Shown: positions 36,575-43,760 of the stretch, piece by piece
How the letters are laid out: every line of letters starts with the position of its first letter
Numbering within the stretch: position 1 is the stretch's first letter
NCBI RefSeq assembly: GCF_002163875.1
Contig: NZ_CP019333.1
Location: 1,370,864-1,434,863, forward strand
DNA: 64,000 nt
Direction of reading: 5' to 3'
Source of the DNA: Gilvibacter sp. SZ-19
Lineage (GTDB): Bacteria; Bacteroidota; Bacteroidia; Flavobacteriales; Flavobacteriaceae
Notes under the pieces: generated by a model
What the model saw: only the letters and a program-made list of their open reading frames with translations
Told to the model about the DNA's origin: nothing
Databases searched by the model: none
Translations under genes and position numbers: made by a program

Positions 36575-36612
36575 CAAACCTAGGACTAATGTGTGCAGTG
36601 TACTTGCATACA
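36575..36612 (-). promoter_or_regulatory. Island operator site 1 and -7 element (helicase promoter)
   Basis: Operator 36590-36612: read on the minus strand, TGTATGCA and TGCACACA with seven bases between. Seven bases later comes TAGGTTTG (36575-36582), a perfect TAnnTTTG. Start codon 22 bp downstream. Confidence 0.8.
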
Positions 36613-36617
36613 TAAAG

Positions 36618-37325
36618 TTAAAATTCACCTTCGACGGTATTAGATAGTTTGGTTAAGTCGGAGAGTATAGAGTCGTAAGTGGCAAACTTCAGGAATTTTT
36701 GAAGGTTATTTCGTTCTTCCATAGGACTTTTAGCTAGAATTGAGCATCGATGTACCCCCTCATTCCTGACTTTACGCAAATTGTCAATTGTATGACCAGT
36801 ATAATTTCCTTTAATATTAAAAAATGTTTTATTGAATGAATAAATCTTAGTCGCTATAGGAATATCTCCGATGTTAGTTATGGAATTATTACCGCGAAAT
36901 CTAGTACCTTCAATTGATTCAAGATGATCAATCAGATCATCAACTACAGGAAACAAATCATAGTAATAAAAGTTAATAAGGTTTTCGACTTGATAAAATG
37001 CAAAAACTAAGTAATCAAAAAAGCGTGTAAATTCTTTCTTTTCTTGCATATCCAGTCTAACTCCTTCCATTCTTAAATTATCTAATTCTAGTCTGGCTCT
37101 TAGTGTCTTATGAGGAATATATGAATAATCTATGCTTAATTCCGGGGATAAACTGAGGTAGTATTTTATTTTTTCGGTATTGGTAAAAACTTGCTCATCA
37201 TATAAGTTTGTTCTAGTGCCCGAAAACTTAAACTCCAAACTTTTTCTAAACCATAAATTGTTGTTGTCCTTGCAGATTTCGTCTATTAAGACTAGTAGTT
37301 TTTCTAAGCTCTCTTTCTTATACAT
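36618..37325 (-). CDS. HEPN-motif protein, likely retron effector
   Basis: 235 aa, all-helical in appearance, no membrane segment. The stretch LRKVRNEGVHRCSI contains R187-N188-E189-G190-V191-H192, the Rx4H (with Asn after Arg) motif of HEPN ribonucleases; preceding helices (FFDYLVFAFYQVENLINFYY) fit the fold. HEPN proteins commonly act as RNA-cutting toxins in phage defence. Its start overlaps the RT stop by 8 nt, so both are translated from one message; this tight link suggests it is the toxin held in check by the RT/msDNA complex. The RNase activity is inferred, not shown. Confidence 0.75.
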   Translation of the reverse strand: MYKKESLEKLLVLIDEICKDNNNLWFRKSLEFKFSGTRTNLYDEQVFTNTEKIKYYLSLSPELSIDYSYIPHKTLRARLELDNLRMEGVRLDMQEKKEFTRFFDYLVFAFYQVENLINFYYYDLFPVVDDLIDHLESIEGTRFRGNNSITNIGDIPIATKIYSFNKTFFNIKGNYTGHTIDNLRKVRNEGVHRCSILAKSPMEERNNLQKFLKFATYDSILSDLTKLSNTVEGEF

Positions 37326-38622
37326 CTTTATTTCTTTGTTCAGGAGACATTATTTCGATGTAAACTGGATCATACTCCTTCATCGCTTCGTCTAAACCAT
37401 CTGAGAAAATCGTATCCAGAATTATTGACTCGTAGTTATCATCGGACAGATTGATGGTTATAGCAGAATCTGGATTTAGTAATTCTCTAAATCTACTTCG
37501 GAGTTTTACATATGTTGGGTCATATTCTCCCTTAACCATTTTTAAATATAGTAACTTGCCCTCCAACACCATTATCAAATTGGGTGAGTCATTCTTTATA
37601 TGCCCTTTATCTTTGCGATATTTTACTCGAAATAACTCCGTGGCTTTATCATAACCATATCTTTCCCAGAAGTAAATCCAATGACGAATTTCTTTTATAT
37701 ATCGTTTAGGCACATTTACTTTCTCGTTTACCGTTAGGCCGGTTACCTCTTGTCTATATCCTCTTTTCTGCAAACGAACCTTGCTTTCTTTAACGTGGAA
37801 CTTTTGACCTACTATTATGCGCCTTACTTCACGGTCAAAGCTGGAATTGGCCGTGTAAATCGTTTCTGTGTCTCCCGAATCAAGACGATACACATTATGA
37901 TTGCTACTAAAGGTTATATCATCGGCATACCTCGTGTAATTAAGACCAAATCGCTTGGCAACGCCTGTGAGTCTCTTGTCTAAACGGTCGCATATGATAT
38001 TGGTTAACACTGGTGATGTTGAAGCTCCTTGCGGGAGTACGTTTAAGTTTACAGATTCCCATTTATCATCAATAAGCCTTTGAACTTCCATATTTGTACA
38101 ACAAATTGCTTTTATCATATTGGCAATTTTTTTACGTTCTACAGAGGTGCCTAAATTAAAGGGTTCAATTAGTAATCTTGCCCATACTCTATTTGCATCA
38201 ATGCTTGGGAAGAAATCTTTTAAGTCAATATTATAGACATAGTTTTTGCCGATATGTTTCCGAGCATTATTTACAATTGATCGATTCTGAATAAATCCAG
38301 TAGCATTATCATGAGGCTGGTGAATTGCACTCAAAATAATTGATACAGCCTTTTGAAACTCTTTTAAACCCTCAGATGGGGCATGAATTGTGCGTGTCCC
38401 ACCACTCTTTTTCTCAATTGAAAAAGAGAAGTACTTCTTTTCCATCTTAACATTTGGGTTTAAATTTATGTAGTAGTTCAGTTGCTGTTCTGAAAAAGCA
38501 ATAGTCTTCTCTTTATATATCAGTTCTTTTACTTTATTAAGTAGAAATAGAAAATCCTTTTTGCTAGACATATTCGCAAAAAGATCTCGGATATATTCGG
38601 TCTGATAAGTATTTAATTTCAT
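37318..38622 (-). CDS. Retron reverse transcriptase
   Basis: 434 aa. RT motifs in order: GTRTIHAPS (residues 75-83), GFIQNRSIVNNARKH with the retron-type NAxxH (NARKH, 119-123), NIDLKDFFPSI with the first catalytic Asp (133), PQGASTSPVLTNII (198-210), RYADDITFS with catalytic YADD (232-235), and the Y-region VTG motif (EVTGLTVN, 292-299) followed by NVPKRYIKEIR. NAxxH together with VTG distinguishes retron RTs from group II intron, DGR and Abi RTs. About 100 extra C-terminal residues follow the thumb. The msr-msd locus lies just upstream. Confidence 0.92.
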   Translation of the reverse strand: MKLNTYQTEYIRDLFANMSSKKDFLFLLNKVKELIYKEKTIAFSEQQLNYYINLNPNVKMEKKYFSFSIEKKSGGTRTIHAPSEGLKEFQKAVSIILSAIHQPHDNATGFIQNRSIVNNARKHIGKNYVYNIDLKDFFPSIDANRVWARLLIEPFNLGTSVERKKIANMIKAICCTNMEVQRLIDDKWESVNLNVLPQGASTSPVLTNIICDRLDKRLTGVAKRFGLNYTRYADDITFSSNHNVYRLDSGDTETIYTANSSFDREVRRIIVGQKFHVKESKVRLQKRGYRQEVTGLTVNEKVNVPKRYIKEIRHWIYFWERYGYDKATELFRVKYRKDKGHIKNDSPNLIMVLEGKLLYLKMVKGEYDPTYVKLRSRFRELLNPDSAITINLSDDNYESIILDTIFSDGLDEAMKEYDPVYIEIMSPEQRNKDV

Positions 38623-38633
38623 CTTAAAAGAAT

Positions 38634-38876
38634 GACAAACTGAAGTATATACTCTTTATCTATGGCTCCATATGCTAAAAATAGCCTTGCCATGACTTAC
38701 CATGATAATAAAAATCATAGCAATAAAAAGTGAGGGTTGTTTTTGTGGTTTCTTAAAAGAAATCAGTCAAAATAACTCCTCTAACATTCAGTTGTAGCAT
38801 GGCTACAACATTCTGCCGAATACAGCAGAATACCTGCCCGAAGGCAGGCGGGTCAATACAGTGACTTCAGTTTGTC
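38634..38876 (-). ncRNA. Retron msr-msd RNA locus
   Basis: About 243 nt on the minus strand, between the RT start and the preceding gene. It is closed by a perfect 13-nt inverted repeat: a1 GACAAACTGAAGT (38864-38876) and a2 ACTTCAGTTTGTC (38634-38646), a2 ending 12 nt before the RT ATG. Inside, the 5' half has three small hairpins (CCTGCC-TTCG-GGCAGG; ATTCTGC … GCAGAAT with a TATTCGG-type loop; GTTGTAGC-CAT-GCTACAAC), as in an msr. The 3' half has a long msd-like stem: 38716-38731 pairs with 38651-38664 (ACTTTTTAT/ATAAAGAGT with one wobble, then CTATG/CATAG). The exact branch G was not identified; no clear canonical AGC follows a1. Confidence 0.8.
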
Positions 38877-38959
38877 AAATTGTAACTTTCCAATAATCAG
38901 GGTAACTCGTGAATTGGAGATTCATAAAAATAGCAATAATAAATCATGTTATCCTAAGA
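38877..38959 (-). promoter_or_regulatory. Region upstream of the retron, candidate promoter
   Basis: 83 bp between the retron RNA and the stop of the unknown 157-aa-frame gene. A minus-strand TATTTTTA (38925-38932; 7 of 8 match to TAnnTTTG) might start transcription, but read-through from the upstream genes is also possible. No shared island operator here. Confidence 0.35.
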
Positions 38960-39364
38960 TCATTTCTGCTGATCGACATATTCAAAAAGAGCGGCCAGTT
39001 CGTGAATATTCAACTTCATTTCCCTTCCCTTATATGATTCGTGGACAATTCCTGAAGGTTCCAATATGACTGTATCAAAATAATTCGAATCTCTCATATC
39101 ATCTATTATTGAATCTTCTACCAGGCTATGCCATACTTTTACCTTCCATTCATTGTCAAATGGAATCATAGTATCCAAACCTATAACTTGTTTGACAGGT
39201 ATGAAGTTCAATTTATCAAATATTGGAATAGTCCTACCTCCTACAAAAGTGACTTCATAGTTATACTTTACCAGAAGAGTTATGGCCTCTTCAATTTTAT
39301 TATCCAAGGGAACAAGACCTTTACTTCGTTCTCGCTCCTTTAGTTTTTCGAGTAATTTATTCAT
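38960..39364 (-). CDS. Protein of unknown function, partner of the gene upstream
   Basis: 134 aa from ATG 39364 (MNKLLEKLKERERSKGLVPL), 13 nt after the stop of the upstream gene; an earlier start would overlap that gene by 55 nt. Soluble. The N-terminal helix is basic and the remainder is alpha/beta (YEVTFVGGRTIPIFDKLNFI; IHELAALFEYV at the end). No family recognised. Transcribed with the 129-aa gene from an island-operator promoter, so probably part of the defence set. Confidence 0.65.
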   Translation of the reverse strand: MNKLLEKLKERERSKGLVPLDNKIEEAITLLVKYNYEVTFVGGRTIPIFDKLNFIPVKQVIGLDTMIPFDNEWKVKVWHSLVEDSIIDDMRDSNYFDTVILEPSGIVHESYKGREMKLNIHELAALFEYVDQQK

Positions 39365-39377
39365 AACGTATTTTGTT

Positions 39378-39767
39378 CTAATTGAGAGAAATATTTTGTT
39401 CTCCATACCAATTGCAATGGTAAATATCAACAATTTCCTGACCTTCTATTTCAAAAAATAAAGCGAAGTGATTACCTGACTTATTGCCGATGAATTTGCA
39501 AACAGGTTGCAAACAATTGCAACCGTGGCAAGTATCAAGATCCATCAATAACTCTGTATCACCTAATTCTCTAAAATGCTCAAATCGCTCAGCAAGCTTA
39601 TTTACAAAAGCTTTTTTGCCGATATCTTCATAATCCACTCCAGGCTTTAGATAGATGTTAAGAAATTCAGTACTCATCATCATAATGGAACACCAAATGG
39701 TGTTAATGTAGTCTAAATTGTATCTGTTTTCAAGATCGCTGATTGAAAGTAGTGAGCTGCGTTTCAT
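39378..39767 (-). CDS. Cys-rich protein of unknown function
   Basis: 129 aa, soluble. The C-terminal half has a possible zinc site, LDTCHGCNCLQPVCKFIG (Cys spacing CxxCxC … C), followed by NHFALFFEIEGQEIVDIYHC. The N-terminal part is helical. I recognise no named family. Its promoter carries the shared operator (39794-39816) with -7 element at 39779-39786, so it is coregulated with the ATPase and type I systems, and it lies divergently beside the WYL regulator gene. A two-gene defence or toxin-antitoxin module is possible but unproven. Confidence 0.65.
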   Translation of the reverse strand: MKRSSLLSISDLENRYNLDYINTIWCSIMMMSTEFLNIYLKPGVDYEDIGKKAFVNKLAERFEHFRELGDTELLMDLDTCHGCNCLQPVCKFIGNKSGNHFALFFEIEGQEIVDIYHCNWYGEQNISLN

Positions 39768-39778
39768 AATTTTTTATG

Positions 39779-39816
39779 CAAGAATACCGCCTATGTGTGC
39801 AATAGACTTGCATACA
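39779..39816 (-). promoter_or_regulatory. Island operator site 2 and -7 element (unknown two-gene module)
   Basis: Operator 39794-39816, on the minus strand TGTATGCA and TGCACACA seven bases apart. The -7 element TATTCTTG (39779-39786) is 7 bases further, matching TAnnTTTG except one base. Confidence 0.75.
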
Positions 39817-39939
39817 TTATGATATGATCTTGAACAGAGTAAAATTATAGGTGAAGCCCTTTTAATTTAATATCTTTATACTTCCCCACTCTCTTTCTCA
39901 ATACGCAGAAGGAGGTGGGTTTATTTTTAATCAGATTTT

Positions 39940-40956
39940 ATGCCCTATTCTAAAAATCAAATAATTCGCTATCAAACATTGGATAGGTGTTTTCGTAGCA
40001 GGGTAAATCGATATTTTATAGATGACCTTGTAGAAGCCTGTCAGGTTGCTATCGAAGAATTTTCAGGAAATGCTGAGGCTATACAAAAGAGGCAAATCTA
40101 TAATGATATTGCCTTTATGAAAAGTGACAATGGGTATGCTGCTCCGATCATAAAGGACAAAATAGGAAGAAGCGTATATTACTATTATGAAGATCCTAAT
40201 TTCTCTATCAACAACCAACCATTAACCGAAGATGAAGCTTTAGAGCTAAAAGAAACACTTCTTACTTTAAACCGATTCAAGGGATTGCCTCAATTCGAGT
40301 GGATTGAGAGTATGACCACAAGGCTAGAGGCTTCATTTCAATTCGGAATAGATGCTAACCAAGTCATCGAATTTGATCAAAATGAATTTTTAAAAGGAAA
40401 AGAATTCATTAATGCTTTGTATCACGCAATAATCAATAAAACTCCATTAGAAATACATTACCAAAGTTTCAAAGAAAATGAACGGCAGATAATAGAATTG
40501 CATCCTTATTATCTAAAGCAATTCAATAATCGTTGGTTTGTATTTGGGCAGAATCCAAAATTCAAAGACATAACTAATTTAGCTTTAGACAGAATAGAAG
40601 ATATAGCACAATTAACAATTGATTTCATTGAAACAGATATAAACTTCAAAGAGTATTTTGAAGATTTTATTGGTGTTACGCGTTTTAATGAGCTAAGCCC
40701 ATGTAAGGTTGTCTTAAGAATTGAGCGGGACTTATGGCCATATATAGAAACCAAACCATTGCATGGATCTCAGAGAGTGTTGAATAGAACAATTGAGTTC
40801 ATAGATGTTGCATTACAGTTAATCCCAAATTATGAATTGGAAGCCGTAATTCTGCAGCACGGAGAAAGAATTGAGGTATTAGAACCTCTCGATTTTAGAA
40901 ATAAAATCACCGGTAGATTAAAGAAACTAATAGACAAATATAACCGTGCAGAATAA
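39940..40956 (+). CDS. WYL-domain transcriptional regulator
   Basis: 338 aa. An N-terminal DNA-binding region (YSKNQIIRYQTLDRCFRSRV … QKRQIYNDIAFMKS) resembles the winged helix of BrxR/CapW-type regulators, followed by a WYL domain (TPLEIHYQSFKENERQIIEL then HPYYLKQFNNRWFVFGQN) and a C-terminal extension. Family knowledge: such proteins bind inverted repeats and control phage-defence islands (BREX, CBASS), often relieved by a nucleic-acid-derived or damage signal. It is the best candidate for the protein that reads the shared 23-bp palindrome; its 3' end overlaps operator site 3. Its own promoter has no copy of that palindrome, only TATCTTTA about 65 bp upstream. Confidence 0.88.
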   Translation: MPYSKNQIIRYQTLDRCFRSRVNRYFIDDLVEACQVAIEEFSGNAEAIQKRQIYNDIAFMKSDNGYAAPIIKDKIGRSVYYYYEDPNFSINNQPLTEDEALELKETLLTLNRFKGLPQFEWIESMTTRLEASFQFGIDANQVIEFDQNEFLKGKEFINALYHAIINKTPLEIHYQSFKENERQIIELHPYYLKQFNNRWFVFGQNPKFKDITNLALDRIEDIAQLTIDFIETDINFKEYFEDFIGVTRFNELSPCKVVLRIERDLWPYIETKPLHGSQRVLNRTIEFIDVALQLIPNYELEAVILQHGERIEVLEPLDFRNKITGRLKKLIDKYNRAE

Positions 40957-40980
40957 ATGCACACATCAAATATAGATTTG
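40943..40980 (+). promoter_or_regulatory. Island operator site 3 and -7 element (ATPase promoter)
   Basis: Operator 40943-40965: degenerate left half ACCGTGCA, spacer seven bases, right half TGCACACA. TAGATTTG (40973-40980) starts exactly seven bases later. The -7 element ends 4 bp before the ATG, so the transcript is predicted to be leaderless or almost so. The left part lies in the end of the WYL gene. Confidence 0.78.
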
Positions 40981-40984
40981 CAAA

Positions 40985-42670
40985 ATGAACCAGGATCATT
41001 CAAAAGGTATTGCCTTTAAAAATTTTAGAAGGTTTCCGGAGTTTTCAATGCTTGAGTTTGGTGAGATCACTTATATGGTTGGTCGCAATAATTCAGGTAA
41101 ATCGACTATGGTAAAGGCGCTCCTTCTTGTTTTAGATTATCTAAAGAATCAACTATCTGACACATTCTCATTTGATAATCAAGCGCTCGAAGATGCCAAT
41201 ATAGTAACCTTTGGAAGGGCGAAGTGCAATTTTATTGATGAACCTGAGATTGTTTTCAATTTAAAATTAGGAGATTACAATATTACCTTAAACATTTCCG
41301 GAAATGATGATCAGACTAGAGCTAATGTCAATGTTCTGATTATTACAGATGACTGGAATGGTTATGAACTGGTGATTAACTATGATACGCAACGAACGCG
41401 TATAATAAAAAAACTTCCTAGACGAGATCAAATACTTGATACGCAGCAAGAATTAACAAAATTAGTAGCCGAAATTCAAAAATTGGAAGGGGCACTCAAA
41501 AATATCACTAAGAAAGGATCGAAAGAAGCTTTACAAATCAGTGACCAACTAAATAAATTAAGGGATAGACGAAATAGACTAGCACATAATGAAGAAATCC
41601 GCGAAGCCGAAGATGATCTCGAATACAGCCTTGAGTATCCAATAAATTATCAGGATGAGAACTTCGATGAAGACCTTCATGATGAATTTTTTGATCAAAC
41701 AGACGTGTACAATACGGAAGAGCATTTAGACGAGCTTTCCGCCCTAGATGAAGCGGAGGAAAACTCAGTTCCACGTTCAGAGGATAACGAACTTAAGGAA
41801 ATAGTGAGTGTTTTGCTTTACTACAACAACATTGCATATAAACAAGCGATAGAACTACGAGATAAATTCGCTGATGAATATGAATTCAATCAAGACATTG
41901 TTGAATTGGACAACAATAAGGAAGACTTAAAAGATTGGATTGATGAAATAGTGTCGACAATAGAGAGAGAGTCGTTTTATTACTTAGGTGCAAACCCTTC
42001 AAAACAGTCCGCACTGTTTCAGTTAAGAGACAAAAACAATGCCTTGGCACAAGCCATTCATGAGTTTAAACAACTTGATATTGGAGAGAGCACTGAAGAG
42101 GGCATGTTTGTAAAAAAATGGATGCGCGAGTTTGAGGTTGGACACAGTTATATTATTGACTTTTACGCAGGAGAGGCATATCAATTCCACGTTATTGGAG
42201 AGAATAAAACAGTCAACCACCTCTCTGACAAAGGTATGGGATCTTTACAGGCCATGCTACTTATCTTAAGAGTAGCAAGTCTAATTCGTATAAGTAAAAA
42301 GAGTGATAATACAATTACACTATTAATTGAAGAACCTGAGCTTAATCTGCACCCCGCACTTCAATCTAAACTCACCAATTTCTTTCATGAAGTTAATCGA
42401 GAATACGGTTTCAAGTTCATTATTGAGACTCACTCGGAGTATATGATAAGAAAAGCTCAGCTCTATTCAATAGAAGAAGATTACGCGAAAAACCTAGAGG
42501 TTAACCCTAATCCTTTCAAAATATTCTATTTCCATAAAGAAGAGGGACATTATGAGATGGAGTTTACCGAACAAGGAAAATTTAAAAAAGACTTTGGGCC
42601 AGGGTTCTACAATGAGGCATCTAATATTTCAATTGAAATAATCAAAAATATCCGAAAAATTAAAAGCTAA
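40985..42670 (+). CDS. AAA15/OLD-like ATPase
   Basis: 561 aa. Walker A GRNNSGKST at residues 33-41; a long charged coiled-coil insert (about 160-320, rich in Glu and Asp) instead of a compact ABC fold; ABC-like region SDKGMGSLQAMLLILRVASL (about 420), Walker B LLIEEPELNLHP (about 445-456), and FIIETHSEYMIRKAQL. Similar ATPases occur in OLD, Gabija, PARIS and retron-type defence. There is no TOPRIM region within the protein, so the effector is likely its partner gene, which overlaps by one base (TAATG). Operator site 3 drives the pair. Confidence 0.88.
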   Translation: MNQDHSKGIAFKNFRRFPEFSMLEFGEITYMVGRNNSGKSTMVKALLLVLDYLKNQLSDTFSFDNQALEDANIVTFGRAKCNFIDEPEIVFNLKLGDYNITLNISGNDDQTRANVNVLIITDDWNGYELVINYDTQRTRIIKKLPRRDQILDTQQELTKLVAEIQKLEGALKNITKKGSKEALQISDQLNKLRDRRNRLAHNEEIREAEDDLEYSLEYPINYQDENFDEDLHDEFFDQTDVYNTEEHLDELSALDEAEENSVPRSEDNELKEIVSVLLYYNNIAYKQAIELRDKFADEYEFNQDIVELDNNKEDLKDWIDEIVSTIERESFYYLGANPSKQSALFQLRDKNNALAQAIHEFKQLDIGESTEEGMFVKKWMREFEVGHSYIIDFYAGEAYQFHVIGENKTVNHLSDKGMGSLQAMLLILRVASLIRISKKSDNTITLLIEEPELNLHPALQSKLTNFFHEVNREYGFKFIIETHSEYMIRKAQLYSIEEDYAKNLEVNPNPFKIFYFHKEEGHYEMEFTEQGKFKKDFGPGFYNEASNISIEIIKNIRKIKS

Positions 42671-43683
42671 TGACAACAATTTATAGCGAACAGCAATTGT
42701 TGGATGAAATTGCCATATTCCCTGAAGACTATCCGCAGTGGAATAAGATTCTCAAGAGTGGTTTAAACATATGTATCAACATAAGTGATGATGACTTAGA
42801 TGAAAAGCTTATAAACCCCGAAGATCCCATTTTTTTAGCTCATCAAGCTTCTGCGAGTATGCCATTACCCGTTGCCTTGGAGAGTTTTATTGCAGACATA
42901 AAAGCAGATCTCACTAGAACATTAGAAAAACCAAGATCAATCTTTTTATTAGATATAGATGAAGCCGTAGCCCTTAACGCGAGACAAGATTTGGGTATGG
43001 CAATATATTCTGTCAACAACCTACCTGAAAAAATTCTTGATTTTTCTTATTCGGTAGATCTAGATAAAAATCAAAATATTCAAAACAACTGGAAAGGCAT
43101 CATCACTTTTGAGAAAGCTTTATCAAATAGCTTGATAGTTACGGATAACTTCTATTTCTCTAATGAAGACGATGGGATTAACCGTGGGTTTAGTAACCTA
43201 TTCAATTTTTTAGATGCTTATCTTCCTGATAGTTTGGCGGTGGAATATCAAATAGCTGTTTTTGCAAATGACTATAATAAACCGGAAGAGTGGTGGATAA
43301 AAGCGTATGGTCAATTACTGGCGAAAATTAGGGGCTTACGCCCATACGATATACATTTAGAGTTGATTCTTGCTCAAACCATCCATCGTAGAAGATTGAT
43401 AAGCAACTACGTCATTGGAAAAATGGACCATGGTTATGATCTTTTCCATGCTAGGAAAGTGGACGTTGTGAATTTAGACAATGAATTCGAACATTATGAG
43501 GTTTTTTCTAACCTCGATAATCTTGGCACCAAATATTTTCAAGCTGCGTCTAACACACTTGGTAAATTGGAAACTAAGTGCGCTACTTTATCAGCTTTTG
43601 TGAAGGCTAATGGAAATACTGCAGAAAGAATGTTATTTGGATGCAATAAGGACAAAACCATAAAAAACCGCCTATTAAATTAA
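42670..43683 (+). CDS. Uncharacterised partner of the ATPase, possible PLD-like fold
   Basis: 337 aa, coupled to the ATPase gene by a TAATG overlap. I do not recognise a Pfam family with certainty. Segments such as NSLIVTDNFYFSN … IHRRRLISNYVIGKMDHGYD resemble the MIT C-terminal, phospholipase-D-like fold (I-H-x-R-x-I-x-N … G-x-D-x-F), but the HKD catalytic motif is absent. No membrane segment or HNH, TOPRIM or DUF4435 signature seen. The context suggests an effector or sensor of a two-component defence module with the ATPase. The structural assignment is tentative. Confidence 0.7.
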   Translation: MTTIYSEQQLLDEIAIFPEDYPQWNKILKSGLNICINISDDDLDEKLINPEDPIFLAHQASASMPLPVALESFIADIKADLTRTLEKPRSIFLLDIDEAVALNARQDLGMAIYSVNNLPEKILDFSYSVDLDKNQNIQNNWKGIITFEKALSNSLIVTDNFYFSNEDDGINRGFSNLFNFLDAYLPDSLAVEYQIAVFANDYNKPEEWWIKAYGQLLAKIRGLRPYDIHLELILAQTIHRRRLISNYVIGKMDHGYDLFHARKVDVVNLDNEFEHYEVFSNLDNLGTKYFQAASNTLGKLETKCATLSAFVKANGNTAERMLFGCNKDKTIKNRLLN

Positions 43684-43721
43684 TGTGTGCACAAAAAATG
43701 CACACATGCGATATATATTTG
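43684..43721 (+). promoter_or_regulatory. Island operator site 4 and -7 element (hsdM promoter)
   Basis: Operator 43684-43706: TGTGTGCA, seven bases, TGCACACA, a perfect palindrome. TATATTTG (43714-43721) begins seven bases later. hsdM starts 39 bp downstream. Confidence 0.82.
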
Positions 43722-43760
43722 CAAAGTCAAAGAGAAAAACAGACAACATTTAAATCATAA

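Noticed and set aside
35203-38622. Reading the RT as a group II intron, DGR or Abi-type RT
   Set aside because: NAxxH and VTG motifs and the adjacent a1/a2-closed RNA fit a retron; there is no maturase or endonuclease domain and no template/variable repeat pair was seen.
38830-38853. The CCTGCC-TTCG-GGCAGG hairpin as a terminator of the 38960-39364 gene
   Set aside because: No T run follows on the minus strand and it lies inside the a1/a2-bounded RNA; part of the msr is the better reading, although similar GC hairpins do occur elsewhere in flavobacterial spacers.
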